Positions 53,237 to 62,065 of a stretch of 64,000 nucleotides of DNA are shown here, one piece after another; positions within the stretch are counted from its first letter, which is position 1, and each line of letters starts with the position of its first letter. Under the pieces are notes generated by a model that saw nothing but the letters and a program-made list of their open reading frames with translations, did no database searches and was not told where the DNA came from. The stretch lies in NCBI GenBank assembly GCA_003167415.1, contig PMTF01000009.1, forward strand, positions 242,065 through 306,064, read 5' to 3'. The DNA comes from Acidimicrobiaceae bacterium. Its GTDB lineage: Bacteria > Actinomycetota > Acidimicrobiia > Acidimicrobiales > RAAP-2. Both the position numbers and the translations under genes were made by a program.

Positions 53237-53659
53237 ATGAGGTGGACCGGACCCGATGGGTACTGGGTGAGCGACGACCGCTCACTGCTCGATTTGGCGC
53301 GTGTCCATAAATGGCTCAGCACGGAGAGTTACTGGGCCGACGGCAGGTCGTACGAACTCGTGGCCAAATCTTTCGAGGCATCGCTGGTTCTGGGGCTCTA
53401 CGGCCCGGATAACGTACAAGCCGGTATGTGTCGGTGGGTCACCGACTCTTCGACGTTCGGATGGCTCTGCGATGTCTTCGTCGATGCCAACGAACGTGGA
53501 TCGGGGTTGGGAAGTTTCCTGGTGCGCACCGCCGTCGCCCACCCGGCGGTAAAGGACCTACGCCAGGTCCTCGGCACCCGCGACGCCCACGATCTCTACC
53601 GTCGATTCGGTTTCGGACCCCTTACGGCGCCGGAGCGTTGGATGGAACGCCACGGCTGA
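53237..53659 (+). CDS. GNAT-family acetyltransferase
   Basis: A 140-aa GNAT. The acetyl-CoA loop is VDANERGSGLGSFLVRTAV (R/Q-x-x-G-x-G/A motif) and the C-terminal DLYRRFGFGPL is the usual last strand. The start, YWVSDDRSLLDLARVHKWLS, resembles small bacterial GNATs of unknown substrate (YjgM/Acyltransferase_10-like). Divergent from ada-alkA, separated by about 130 bp. Confidence 0.88.
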   Translation: MRWTGPDGYWVSDDRSLLDLARVHKWLSTESYWADGRSYELVAKSFEASLVLGLYGPDNVQAGMCRWVTDSSTFGWLCDVFVDANERGSGLGSFLVRTAVAHPAVKDLRQVLGTRDAHDLYRRFGFGPLTAPERWMERHG

Positions 53660-53678
53660 CGCCCGCGGCATCGGCGGC

Positions 53679-54350
53679 TTATCCCCGGGCGGCGCCGGAG
53701 CGCCGGAGCCGGGTAACCGCCGGAGAAGGATCGATTCCTTGGACGAGGTCATCGGCATCCACCGGGTCGGTGAAATGCGTGGTCACCGGCATCTGTCCGG
53801 CCCATATGGGTAGGGCCAGGTCCTCGGCATCATCGGCGGGACCGGCAGCGCGGATCTTGGCCGACGCCTCTTCAATGGGCATCCGCAGGACGGCCGTCTG
53901 GCGCAACTCGAGGTCGTTGGGTGGCCGGGCCTCGTCCCATCGTCCGGGGGTGATGTGCTCGACGATGGCGCGCAGCGCTCGTATCTTCTCGTCTCCATCG
54001 ACCGGAGTTGCCGTCCCCGCGATCACCACCGACCGGTAGTTCATCGAATGGTGAAAAGCCGATCGGGCGTAGACGAGCCCGTCGATCACGGTCGCAGTGA
54101 AACACGCCTCGATCCCGTCGCTCATTGCGCGCAGCAACTGACTGGCCACGGATCCATGAAGGTAGAGGACGTCATCGACGTGCCCGAACAACATCGGGAT
54201 CACCACTGGCCGGCCTTCACGCAGAACGCCGACATGGCCGATCATGGTGGCGGCGAGAATGCGGCGGATCGTGGCCATGTCGTAGTCGGCGCGATCCGGC
54301 AGCCGACGGACGCGGGAGAACTCTGACGGTGGACCGACAACGCTGGTCAT
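53679..54350 (-). CDS. Pyridoxamine 5'-phosphate oxidase-related flavin-binding protein
   Basis: A 223-aa split-barrel flavoprotein of the PNPOx/NimA-like group. FSRVRRLPDRADYDMATIRR starts it as in the family, then HVGVLREGRPVVIPMLFGHV and LYLHGSVASQLLRAMSDGIEA, typical of FMN-binding split barrels. The later part PGRWDEARPPNDLELRQTAVL is family-typical. These proteins bind FMN, heme or F420. Divergent from a PdxR-like regulator, it is probably its target. Start ATG at 54350; longer in-frame extension overlaps the regulator. Confidence 0.86.
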   Translation of the reverse strand: MTSVVGPPSEFSRVRRLPDRADYDMATIRRILAATMIGHVGVLREGRPVVIPMLFGHVDDVLYLHGSVASQLLRAMSDGIEACFTATVIDGLVYARSAFHHSMNYRSVVIAGTATPVDGDEKIRALRAIVEHITPGRWDEARPPNDLELRQTAVLRMPIEEASAKIRAAGPADDAEDLALPIWAGQMPVTTHFTDPVDADDLVQGIDPSPAVTRLRRSGAARG

Positions 54351-54367
54351 AGCTTGATGGTACGCGG

Positions 54368-54420
54368 AAAGTGGTTCAGAGATATGGTCCATTTCCATGC
54401 AATTTGATTGGGCCACTTTT
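54368..54420. promoter_or_regulatory. Candidate PdxR operator (AAAGTGG motifs)
   Basis: AAAGTGGTTCA (54368-54378, plus), AAATGGACCA (54394-54385, minus) and AAAAGTGGCC (54420-54411, minus) lie between and over the two divergent starts. MocR-type PdxR proteins are known to bind AAAGTGG-W-CTA and AAAGTGGACCA-like repeats, so the cluster fits. Confidence 0.5.
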
Positions 54421-55842
54421 GCGGGCCGCGACCTCCACCTCGACCTCGACCTCAAACCCGGTCGTCGGTCCTCCCTGGAAGAGGCGCTCCGGGAGGCCAT
54501 CCGTTCGGGTCGGCTCGTGGCGGACACCCGCTTGCCGTCGACGCGCTTTCTGGCGGCCGACCTGGGCCTGGCCAGGGGAACCGTCACCGACGCCTATGAC
54601 CAGTTGGCCGCCGAAGGGTGGCTCGTCGCCCGGCAGGGATCGGGCACACGGGTGGCCTCGGCACCGATCCCCACCGAGACATCCCCGGACCGGCCGACTG
54701 CTTCGCCGCCGCAGGTCGAAACGGGTCGGTGCCACGACTTCCGTCCCGGCCGGGGTGACCTGTCGAGCTTTCCCCGGCGGGAGTGGTTGGCGGCACTCCG
54801 CCGAGCGCTACGCGAGGCCGACGACGCCGCCTTCGATTACAGCGACCCCCGCGGTCTGCGGGTACTGCGTGACGCGCTGTCCGCCTACCTCGGGCGCGCC
54901 CGGGGTCTTCCCGTCGATCCGGACCTTGTCGTCGTGTGTAACGGTTGGGTGCAGGGATTCGGACTCATCGCCGAAGCCCTGCGCGACTCCGGCGCATCAC
55001 GGGTAGCGATCGAAGACCCGTCGATGGCCCGCAATCCTGCCACCCTCCGTCGTTTCGGATTGGCCATCGTCACCGTGCCCGTCGACCGCCAGGGGGCTGA
55101 TCCAGAGGCGCTCGAAAGTCGGGGATCGGCTCCCGCCATGCTCCTCACTCCCGCCCATCAATATCCGACCGGGGCAACGCTCTCGTCCGACCGGCGGGCG
55201 GCGTGGATCGGTTGGGCCCGCGACCACGATTCCGTGCTCATCGAAGACGACTACGACGGTGAGTTCCGCTACGACCGCCAGCCCGTCGGTGCCCTGGCTG
55301 CTCTCGATCCCGGTCGGGTGATCTACGCCGGAACAACGTCCAAGACACTGGCGCCAGGATTGCGACTGGGTTGGCTGGTCCTTCCCCGGCGTTGGCTCGA
55401 CCCGGTGGCCGACCTCCGTCCCATCGTCGACCGCCATACCAGCGCCCTCGATCAACTGGCCATGGCGGAGATGATCACCTCGGGCGCCTTCGATCGCCAC
55501 GTGCGACACGCCCGGACGCGCTACCGGCGCCGGCGCGATCTCCTTCTCACCCTGCTGGCCGATCAGGTGCCGGTGGTGAAACCTCACGGCATCGCCGCCG
55601 GTCTCCACACGGTGATCGACCTCCCCGTCGATGGACCTCCCGAAGATGAGGTCATCGACCATCTCGCCCGCAGCGATGTCGCCGTCCACGGTCTGGCCAG
55701 TTACCTGCACCGAAACGGGGCCGGGACACCGCCGGCGCTGGTGGTGGGATTCGCCACCCCACCCGAGCACGCCTTCGCCATAGCCGCCCGGGCGCTCGCT
55801 TCGTCGTTAGCCGATCTCTACCGCGGATCCGCCCTTCACTGA
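54397..55842 (+). CDS. pdxR: MocR/PdxR-type regulator (GntR HTH fused to aminotransferase fold)
   Basis: A 481-aa protein. Residues 25-90 form a GntR winged helix (LEEALREAIRSGRLVADTRL, LGLARGTVTDAYDQL). The rest is a class I aminotransferase fold, with IEDDYDGEFRYDRQP and AGTTSKTLAPGLRLGWLVLP, the latter with the PLP lysine. PdxR members control vitamin B6 synthesis or GABA use, with PLP as effector. The divergent gene codes for a PNPOx-like protein, in keeping with B6 control. The ATG at 54397 lies inside the operator cluster. Confidence 0.9.
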   Translation: MQFDWATFAGRDLHLDLDLKPGRRSSLEEALREAIRSGRLVADTRLPSTRFLAADLGLARGTVTDAYDQLAAEGWLVARQGSGTRVASAPIPTETSPDRPTASPPQVETGRCHDFRPGRGDLSSFPRREWLAALRRALREADDAAFDYSDPRGLRVLRDALSAYLGRARGLPVDPDLVVVCNGWVQGFGLIAEALRDSGASRVAIEDPSMARNPATLRRFGLAIVTVPVDRQGADPEALESRGSAPAMLLTPAHQYPTGATLSSDRRAAWIGWARDHDSVLIEDDYDGEFRYDRQPVGALAALDPGRVIYAGTTSKTLAPGLRLGWLVLPRRWLDPVADLRPIVDRHTSALDQLAMAEMITSGAFDRHVRHARTRYRRRRDLLLTLLADQVPVVKPHGIAAGLHTVIDLPVDGPPEDEVIDHLARSDVAVHGLASYLHRNGAGTPPALVVGFATPPEHAFAIAARALASSLADLYRGSALH

Positions 55843-58115
55843 CTGGCCATGCCCACCCTGTCTTCGGACGGCGGCGTCCGCTGAGGCTCCGAAAGGGTCT
55901 CGATCACTACTCGTCGCAGGGCGCCAGGGGTGACAGCGCGACGACCGGCGAACGCCGGGTCGATGGCGGACCCCCGCTGGTAGCCCACAGTAAAGCCGTG
56001 GACGCCCACCGTCACCAGCGTCGTGCGCGGGACGTGGCCCTGACCTACGGGAATGTCACCGTAGAAAAGGTCCACATCGCCCGCATGGGCCCCGGTCGGC
56101 GTGAATTCGATCCGGGCCTCGACGGGTCCCTTCGGAAGTACCACCTCGGCCGCCACCGTGGTGAGTGTCGTACCCAGATGGTTGTAGGTGAAGTGCAAAC
56201 GGCCGTGGCGCAGAAACACCGCGTAGCCACCGGCATGGCTCCCATGACAGGCGATGGCACCTTCGGCCCCGCCCTCTGGCACCACGAGTTCGGCGCGCAA
56301 CCACCACGCCCGGTTGCTGATGTTGGGCGCCACCAGTTGGGGGATGGTGCCGATTCCCGGATAGAAGACGTAGTGACTGCGGCGGTACCGGGGATCCGCT
56401 CCCGTGATCGGCATGTTCGTCACCGGCAGGACGTTGTAGCGCTCGGCTTCGCGCCACCAGATGTCGACGAGCTCTGCCAGCTTTTCGGGGTGCTCCGCCG
56501 CCAGATCGCGGATCTCGGAGAAATCCTCCGCCACGTGGTAAAGCTCCCAGTCGTCATCTTCGTAGGAGCGGAAGGGATCGTCGTTCTCGGTGTAGCGAAC
56601 GAAGGCGAGTGGACGGAACACCACTGCCTTCCAGCCCTCGTGGTACATCGCCCGCGATCCCAGCATCTCGTAGTACTGGGTCGTGTGACGGCTCGGCTCG
56701 TTCGGATCCCCGAGTGTGGGGACGAAGCTGACTCCCTCGATCGGGCGTTGGCGGATTCCGTTGATCTCCTGCGGCGGTTCGATCCCGATCAACTCGAGCA
56801 ATGTCGGCATGACGTCGATGGCGTGGACATACTGCTGCCGGGTCTCCCCCGGTCGGCCGAGTCTGCGGGGCCAGTGAGCGATCAGCGGATCGCAGACCCC
56901 ACCTTCGTGGGTCTCGCGCTTCCAACGCTTGAGCGGCGTGTTCCCCGCCCAGGCCCAGCCCCAGGGGTAGTGGTTGTACGCCTCGGGTCCGCCGAGCTGG
57001 TCGATTCGAGCGAGATTCTCTTCCATGTTCTCCGGCTCGAAGTTGAAGAAATACATCTCGTTGAACGAGCCTCTCGGACCTCCTTCGGCGCTCGCCCCGT
57101 TGTCGCTCATCACCAGCACCAATGTGTTGTCGAGCTCACCGAGATCCTCAATGAAGTCCAGGAGGCGCCCAACCTGGTCGTCGGTGTGGGTCAGGAAGCC
57201 GGCGTACACCTCCATCATTCGGGCGTAGAGCCTTTTCTCGTCATCGTTGAGCGAATCCCATGCGGGAACCCAACTCGGGCGATCGCTCAGTCCGGTGCCG
57301 GGGGGAAGCAGCGATGAGGCAACCTGGCGCGCATACACCTGGTCGCGCCACGCATCCCACCCCAGATCGAACCGTCCACGGTAGCGGTCGATGAATTCCG
57401 ACGGTGCATGATGGGGGGCGTGACACGCTCCTGGCGTGAACCACAAGAAGAACGGCTTCTCCGGTGACACGGCGCGCAAGTCCTTCATGAACAAAGTCGC
57501 CTGGTCGACGAGATCCTCGGTGAGGTGGTAACCCTCCTCGGGGGTGCGGGGCGGGTCGATCTGATGGTTGTCGTGTACCAGGTCGGGATGGAATTGGTCC
57601 GTCTCGCCGCCCAAGAAGCCGTAGAAACGTTCGAAACCGCGACCGAGCGGCCACTTGTCTTTGGGAGCCCCCATGGCCATCTCCCCGGCCGGTGCCAGGT
57701 GCCATTTCCCGACGGCGAACGTTGAGTATCCGTTGCGCAGGAGAATCTCGGAGAGAAACCCGCTGTCTTTGGGGATGGTGGCGTCGTAGCCGGGGAAGCC
57801 GGTCGCTGTCTCGACGATGCGACCCATGCCGTTGGTGTGATGGTTCCGTCCAGTCAAGAGCGCCGCCCTCGTCGGCGAACAGAGTGCGGTGGTATGGAAG
57901 TTCGAGTACCGCAGCCCGTCGGCGGCGAGTCGATCGAAGGTGGGCGTGGCGATATCGGAGCCGTAGCAGCCGAATTGGGCGTAGCCGACGTCGTCCAGCA
58001 AGACCACCACGACATTGGGGGCGCCGTCGGGAGCCTGGGCCAGCGGTGGCCACCACGGCGTGGATGTCTCGAGGGTACGACCGACGACTCCCTCAAAAGC
58101 GTGCTCAGTGGGCAT
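55836..58115 (-). CDS. Arylsulfatase (type I, formylglycine-dependent)
   Basis: A 759-aa sulfatase. NVVVVLLDDVGYAQFGCYGS holds the metal Asp pair, and CSPTRAALLTGR (residues 79-90) is the C-x-P-x-R motif whose Cys79 is oxidised to formylglycine. LVMSDNGASAEG carries metal ligands near residue 330. The last 200 residues form a beta-rich region (HAGGYAVFLRHGRLHFTYNH) as in large arylsulfatase A-like enzymes. No signal peptide is visible, so it would be cytosolic. It needs a formylglycine-generating enzyme, not found in this window. Its start overlaps the TetR gene by 11 bp, so TetR and sulfatase are one transcript. Confidence 0.93.
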   Translation of the reverse strand: MPTEHAFEGVVGRTLETSTPWWPPLAQAPDGAPNVVVVLLDDVGYAQFGCYGSDIATPTFDRLAADGLRYSNFHTTALCSPTRAALLTGRNHHTNGMGRIVETATGFPGYDATIPKDSGFLSEILLRNGYSTFAVGKWHLAPAGEMAMGAPKDKWPLGRGFERFYGFLGGETDQFHPDLVHDNHQIDPPRTPEEGYHLTEDLVDQATLFMKDLRAVSPEKPFFLWFTPGACHAPHHAPSEFIDRYRGRFDLGWDAWRDQVYARQVASSLLPPGTGLSDRPSWVPAWDSLNDDEKRLYARMMEVYAGFLTHTDDQVGRLLDFIEDLGELDNTLVLVMSDNGASAEGGPRGSFNEMYFFNFEPENMEENLARIDQLGGPEAYNHYPWGWAWAGNTPLKRWKRETHEGGVCDPLIAHWPRRLGRPGETRQQYVHAIDVMPTLLELIGIEPPQEINGIRQRPIEGVSFVPTLGDPNEPSRHTTQYYEMLGSRAMYHEGWKAVVFRPLAFVRYTENDDPFRSYEDDDWELYHVAEDFSEIRDLAAEHPEKLAELVDIWWREAERYNVLPVTNMPITGADPRYRRSHYVFYPGIGTIPQLVAPNISNRAWWLRAELVVPEGGAEGAIACHGSHAGGYAVFLRHGRLHFTYNHLGTTLTTVAAEVVLPKGPVEARIEFTPTGAHAGDVDLFYGDIPVGQGHVPRTTLVTVGVHGFTVGYQRGSAIDPAFAGRRAVTPGALRRVVIETLSEPQRTPPSEDRVGMASQ

Positions 58116-58797
58116 GAGACGTCGCCTCCCGGTCAGGGTTCGGTGGTGATCCGCGACGGACGACGGCCGAGCGCGCCAGCGGTGCCCGACGGGCCCGGTG
58201 CCCGTCCACTGAAGGTCTGTAGAAGGCGGCGATCATCAGTTCGAGAATCCCCACCGCCTGCTCGACCGGAAGTGACTCGCGTTCGACCTGATCGGCGAGA
58301 CCGAACACGGCGCTCACGACGGCCCAGACGATGGCGCGCGCCTCGGGCCCACTGCGCCCGGTCGCACGGACGAAGTCCGTCCAACGCGCCAGAATCCTTT
58401 CTCGGAGTTCCCCCTCGATGCCGGCCAATTCGGGACGGTTCCAGCCGGCCCCGTCCACGAGGGCGCGCAGGATGCGGCGGTCGGCGGGAACGAGAGCAAA
58501 GACCTGCCGGGCCGCGAATGTCGCCAACTCAACCCCCGTCTGGCGCGTCTTGGCGGCGTCGAGGGCGGCGTCGAGTGCGGCGAAACGGTCGAGGATCAAG
58601 GCGCGGTACAGGTCATCGAGATCGGAGAAGTGCTCGTAGACCCATTGGCGACTCACACCGGCTTCTGCCGCCACACCGGCCATGGTCAGACTCCCGAGTC
58701 CATCCCGACCGACGATGACCGAGGCGGCCGCCAGGAGCTGGGTCCGTCTTTCGCCCGCCCGGAGATAGGGACGGGGCTCGGCGACACTGCGGGGCAT
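58105..58797 (-). CDS. TetR-family regulator of the sulfatase operon
   Basis: A 230-aa TetR protein. HTH region: [39 protein letters not shown]. The ligand domain is helical, with [20 protein letters not shown]. It is followed by the sulfatase gene (11-bp overlap) and divergent from the DsbA-like gene; an inverted repeat in the gap may be its operator. Confidence 0.9.
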   Translation of the reverse strand: MPRSVAEPRPYLRAGERRTQLLAAASVIVGRDGLGSLTMAGVAAEAGVSRQWVYEHFSDLDDLYRALILDRFAALDAALDAAKTRQTGVELATFAARQVFALVPADRRILRALVDGAGWNRPELAGIEGELRERILARWTDFVRATGRSGPEARAIVWAVVSAVFGLADQVERESLPVEQAVGILELMIAAFYRPSVDGHRARRAPLARSAVVRRGSPPNPDREATSHAH

Positions 58798-58807
58798 TGG
58801 GCGACCC

Positions 58808-58839
58808 TAGGAAGATATTTACTCGACGTCAACTTCCTA
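58808..58839. promoter_or_regulatory. Inverted repeat between TetR and DsbA-like genes, candidate operator
   Basis: TAGGAAG (58808-58814) and CTTCCTA (58833-58839) are perfect complements around an 18-bp AT-containing spacer, directly next to the TetR start and 60 bp before the DsbA-like gene. Confidence 0.4.
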
Positions 58840-58898
58840 CTACCGTGTCCGGCGGGCCGGGTGACGCGGCGACGATCGAAAAGGTAGAGGGGCAGGCG

Positions 58899-59579
58899 AT
58901 GGCACAGGTTGGGCCGTCCGGAGTGGACTTCCACTTCGACATCATGTGCCCGTACGCCTATCAGACCTCGATCTGGATCCGCGAGGTGCGCGAGATCGCC
59001 GGTATCGAAGTCCGGTGGCGATTCTTCAGCCTCGAGGAGATCAATCGGACCGAGGGCAAGAAGCACCCTTGGGAACGCGACTGGTCGTACGGCTGGTCGA
59101 TGATGCGGATCGGGGCGTTTCTGCGTCGCATCGACATGAACCTGGTCGACCGATGGTACTGGGCGGCGGGAACCGCACTTCATGTGGAGGGAAGAAAACC
59201 CCACCGCCGCGAGGTGGCCATGGAACTGCTCGAAGAGCTCGGGCTCGATCCGGGAATCGTGACACGGGCTCTGGAGGACCCGACCACGGGAGACGAGGTT
59301 CGACGCGAACACGACGTCGTCGTCGACAAGGGTGCGTTCGGGGTTCCGACGCTTGTTTTCGACGACGGGCAGGCCCTCTTCGGTCCTGTCTTGATCACGC
59401 CTCCCCGGGACCAGGCCGCGCTGCGGCTGTGGGAGCTCGTCACCGGCTGGCTCGAGTTCCCCACGGTGTATGAACTTCAACGTCCGAAGCAACCCGCCGA
59501 TCTCGCGTCGATCGCAAAGGAATTCGCCCCGTACCTCGAAGCCCGTGATTGGGTGAGCGTACAAAGGCCGACGCCGTAA
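58899..59579 (+). CDS. DsbA-family (mycothiol-dependent nitroreductase/FrnE-like) protein
   Basis: A 226-aa thioredoxin-like protein with a helical insertion. [20 protein letters not shown] matches the start of the DsbA/HCCA group; the active site is C-P-Y-A, so only one cysteine of CPWC remains. [20 protein letters not shown] has the cis-proline GVPT. Relatives such as Rv2466c reduce nitro compounds with mycothiol, others isomerise glutathione adducts. The ATG at 58899 has AGAGGGG upstream; longer in-frame starts to 58797 overlap the TetR start. Confidence 0.8.
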   Translation: MAQVGPSGVDFHFDIMCPYAYQTSIWIREVREIAGIEVRWRFFSLEEINRTEGKKHPWERDWSYGWSMMRIGAFLRRIDMNLVDRWYWAAGTALHVEGRKPHRREVAMELLEELGLDPGIVTRALEDPTTGDEVRREHDVVVDKGAFGVPTLVFDDGQALFGPVLITPPRDQAALRLWELVTGWLEFPTVYELQRPKQPADLASIAKEFAPYLEARDWVSVQRPTP

Positions 59580-59610
59580 TGCCTATCCATCCAATCCCCG
59601 AGGAGGACCG

Positions 59611-60249
59611 ATGACAGCTCCGAGTCAGGTGACGCGAATCCTTTCTAATGTCCGCGGCCAGCGTTACGGTGAGATGTTCCTCGTCAAGGCCGGAGACGAC
59701 GGTCTCTTCGCCGAGGTCTACAACACGTACACACTCAACGATTGCCCCGAGGAGCTGTGGGACAAGCTCGACCTTGCCGGCATTGCTTCATCGGCTGGGG
59801 CGCTGGCCGCCGTGGCCAACGGCCCTCGCTACTGGCTCGTCGATACCATCGAGAAATTGGGCCCGCAGACGCCGGATGTCCATGACTTCGGGGGCCTCTT
59901 GATGGCCCGCGCTGCCGTGTTGAACCTCGGGACATCTGGGCTCGATCCCTCTCCGTACAACGAGAGACGGGTGGCGCGCGCAGCTATGTTCTCTTTCGCC
60001 GCCGGGTCCAGGGTTTACGAACTGACAAGTCCCGATGCCGCCGTCTTTGTCATGCAGTCCTGGTGCACCGCCGTCGATCCGGGGCTGACCGAGCCCGATC
60101 TCCTGACTCTCGGGGAACGCCTCGCTCCTCCCGATGGTTGGAGTTACCGGAGCCGGCAGATCGACGAACCGTTGCACGTCATGACGACGACCGTGGACGC
60201 CGTGGTTCTGCAGGACGAGCTGAGGAATTCCTACTGTCTCGTCGACTGA
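59611..60249 (+). CDS. Conserved-looking protein of unknown function
   Basis: A 212-aa protein preceded by GAGGAGG. I recognise no domain. It starts QVTRILSNVRGQRYGEMFLV, a strand-rich start, and contains FAEVYNTYTLNDCPEELWDK, NGPRYWLVDTIEKLGPQ and YNERRVARAAMFSFAAGSRV. No signal peptide or membrane helix is seen, and the composition is that of a soluble enzyme. The sequence is similar in style to actinobacterial proteins with a VRGKRYGEVLL start, but I cannot name the family. It lies 31 bp after the DsbA-like gene and is probably co-transcribed with it. Confidence 0.75.
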   Translation: MTAPSQVTRILSNVRGQRYGEMFLVKAGDDGLFAEVYNTYTLNDCPEELWDKLDLAGIASSAGALAAVANGPRYWLVDTIEKLGPQTPDVHDFGGLLMARAAVLNLGTSGLDPSPYNERRVARAAMFSFAAGSRVYELTSPDAAVFVMQSWCTAVDPGLTEPDLLTLGERLAPPDGWSYRSRQIDEPLHVMTTTVDAVVLQDELRNSYCLVD

Positions 60250-60263
60250 CAATCGAGAACCAC

Positions 60264-61274
60264 TTGTACCTTTGGGGGTCGCGGAACCGCGACGGTGGAG
60301 CAGGGGGCCGGAATCATCGATGGTCTCCATCGCTCGTCCTCATTCTGTCCGGCCTTTGTATCGTGGCCGTCGCCTGTTCCCCAGAGGCGAACGGGGCGGC
60401 CACGAAGACAGTGAATCACCAGGCCCATGCGTCGCCCGGATGCCAGGCGAAATCCGGGAGGGCCGTGCCACCAGGAATTGACCAATCCCGAACATTGGAT
60501 ACCGGGGCCGAACGCGGGTCATATCAATTGTCAGTGCCACGAACGTACCGGTCCCACCGACCGGCGCCGCTCATCGTTCTCTTCAACGGCTTTGGCTCGA
60601 ATCCGACTCAATTCTCTGCTTTGACTGGTCTCCCGGGGCGCGGTTCGAGGGTGGGATATTTGGTTGCCGTGCCCCATAGCCAGGGCACCGAGGCCGAGTG
60701 GCAGATCGACAGCCACGGCACCGACGCCAGCTTCGTCGACGAACTCATCAACTCTCTCGAGTTGACATACTGCATCGACAAGAGCGCCGTCTTCGCCGCC
60801 GGATTCTCCGCCGGAGCCGCCTTCACCATCGCCTACTCCTGTTCGCATCAGACCCAGATTGCCGCCATCGCCACCGTCGCTGTCGAGTTCCAGCTCGGCT
60901 GCACCCGCCCTCAGTCGATCATGGCCTTTCACGGAACCAACGACCCGCTGGTTCCCTACCGCAACGGAGCAGAGGGCCTCTCGCTGCCCGGTGTGAGAGT
61001 GCGCGGTACGCAGTTGAACATGGGGGACTGGGCCAAGCTTGACGGCTGCCGAGCATCCTCCCGCCGGCAGCGGATCGGATCGCAGGTCATCCGCCAACAG
61101 TGGCCCGGCTGTGCCAGCGGAACACGCGTGGTGCTCTACACGGTGGTTGGCGGGGGTCATTCGTGGCCCGGGGCCGATCCCAAGAAAGCCCTGGGTCTCA
61201 CCACCGAGCAGGTGAGTGCGACGCAACAGATCCTGTCGTTCTTCACCGCCGTCGAAAGAGGGAACGCCGCATGA
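60264..61274 (+). CDS. Secreted lipoprotein esterase, PHB depolymerase/LpqC-like
   Basis: A 336-aa protein of the alpha/beta hydrolase fold. The N-terminus has a hydrophobic stretch (LVLILSGLCIVAVACS) that ends in a lipobox-like VAVAC (Cys about 38). The catalytic triad is visible: FAAGFSAGAAFT (Ser), FHGTNDPLVPY (Asp) and VGGGHSWPGA (His). It resembles feruloyl esterase/polyhydroxybutyrate depolymerase-type LpqC proteins. The TTG at 60264 is the only start codon close to the signal peptide; longer readings overlap the gene upstream. Two pairs of cysteines may be disulfide linked. Confidence 0.82.
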   Translation: MYLWGSRNRDGGAGGRNHRWSPSLVLILSGLCIVAVACSPEANGAATKTVNHQAHASPGCQAKSGRAVPPGIDQSRTLDTGAERGSYQLSVPRTYRSHRPAPLIVLFNGFGSNPTQFSALTGLPGRGSRVGYLVAVPHSQGTEAEWQIDSHGTDASFVDELINSLELTYCIDKSAVFAAGFSAGAAFTIAYSCSHQTQIAAIATVAVEFQLGCTRPQSIMAFHGTNDPLVPYRNGAEGLSLPGVRVRGTQLNMGDWAKLDGCRASSRRQRIGSQVIRQQWPGCASGTRVVLYTVVGGGHSWPGADPKKALGLTTEQVSATQQILSFFTAVERGNAA

Positions 61275-61344
61275 GCCGTACCTCCGACGCCGTCACCGCT
61301 GCCCAGGTGGACCTCGTCTGGCCTGACTCATGATCAGAAGAACC

Positions 61345-61659
61345 TCAGTCAGTGAGGACGGCCAGATCGAGCTGTCCCAGCCGGCCGGAATCGGCGAGCA
61401 GGTCGATGGCGACGATCTTGCCGTTGACGATGATGAAGTCGAAGACGACACGCGGTCGGCCGCCCGGAGCCCACACGGCCCCAACGGTCCCGATCACAAG
61501 CGCCAACTGGGCGACCCGGGCGCGGCCCGAGAACGTGCCGGCCACCGACGCTGCACCGAGGACCTCCTCCGACGCCCCCGACTTCACAGCGGCGGCGTCG
61601 GCCCGGAGCACGACATCGGGGTCGAGTAAGGCGAGGAGGGCGTCGAAATAGCTCGACAC
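61345..61659 (-). pseudogene. Orphan C-terminal SnoaL-like domain of an ECF sigma factor (ECF41/SigJ type)
   Basis: A 104-aa reading frame that begins SSYFDALLALLDPDVVLRAD and ends GKIVAIDLLADSGRLGQLD. This is the C-terminal SnoaL-like domain of ECF41/SigJ sigma factors, with the DPDVVLRAD and ALV-G-APGGRP segments. The two sigma domains that should lie upstream (toward 62000 on the minus strand) are absent; the area holds the VOC gene on the other strand. So it is a remnant or, less likely, a stand-alone SnoaL protein. No COE partner gene is near. Confidence 0.65.
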
Positions 61660-61697
61660 CAGTTTCTATTTGGACCAACCGAGGCAAGGAGATCTTC

Positions 61698-62041
61698 ATG
61701 AGTGAAGGCATCAAGACAGTGATTTATCCCGTGAAGGACATCGCTCGGGCCAAAGCGTTCTACAGCGGTCTGTTGGCCGTCGAACCCACAATGGACGAGG
61801 CCTACTACGTCGGGTTCATTGTCGGGGATCAAGAAATTGTCTCGATCCCCATGGTCACAGTCAGGGAATGACGGGCCCTGTGGGCTACTGCCACGTCGAT
61901 GACATCAAGAAGAGTCTCGAAGTAGTGCTCGAAAATGGTGGACAGACCCAGCAAGAGATCAAGGACGCGGGCGGCGGGAAGCTCATCGCAACTGTTGAGG
62001 ACGCGGACGGGAACGTCACCGGCCGCCTTCAGTCTCCTTAG
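61698..62041 (+). pseudogene. VOC-superfamily (glyoxalase-like) protein, frameshifted
   Basis: The ATG at 61698 (AAGGAG upstream) opens a frame giving SEGIKTVIYPVKDIARAKAF, a VOC start, but it stops at 61869. The second half is in another frame: GHSQGMTGPVGYCHVDDIKK from about 61852, ending with LIATVEDADGNVTGRLQSP at 62041. The two parts join near 61835-61850 by one missing or extra base. The whole matches a 115-aa VOC protein. Either a real lesion or a sequencing error. Confidence 0.75.
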
Positions 62042-62065
62042 TGGGTCAGGCGCTCCCCTAGCGGG

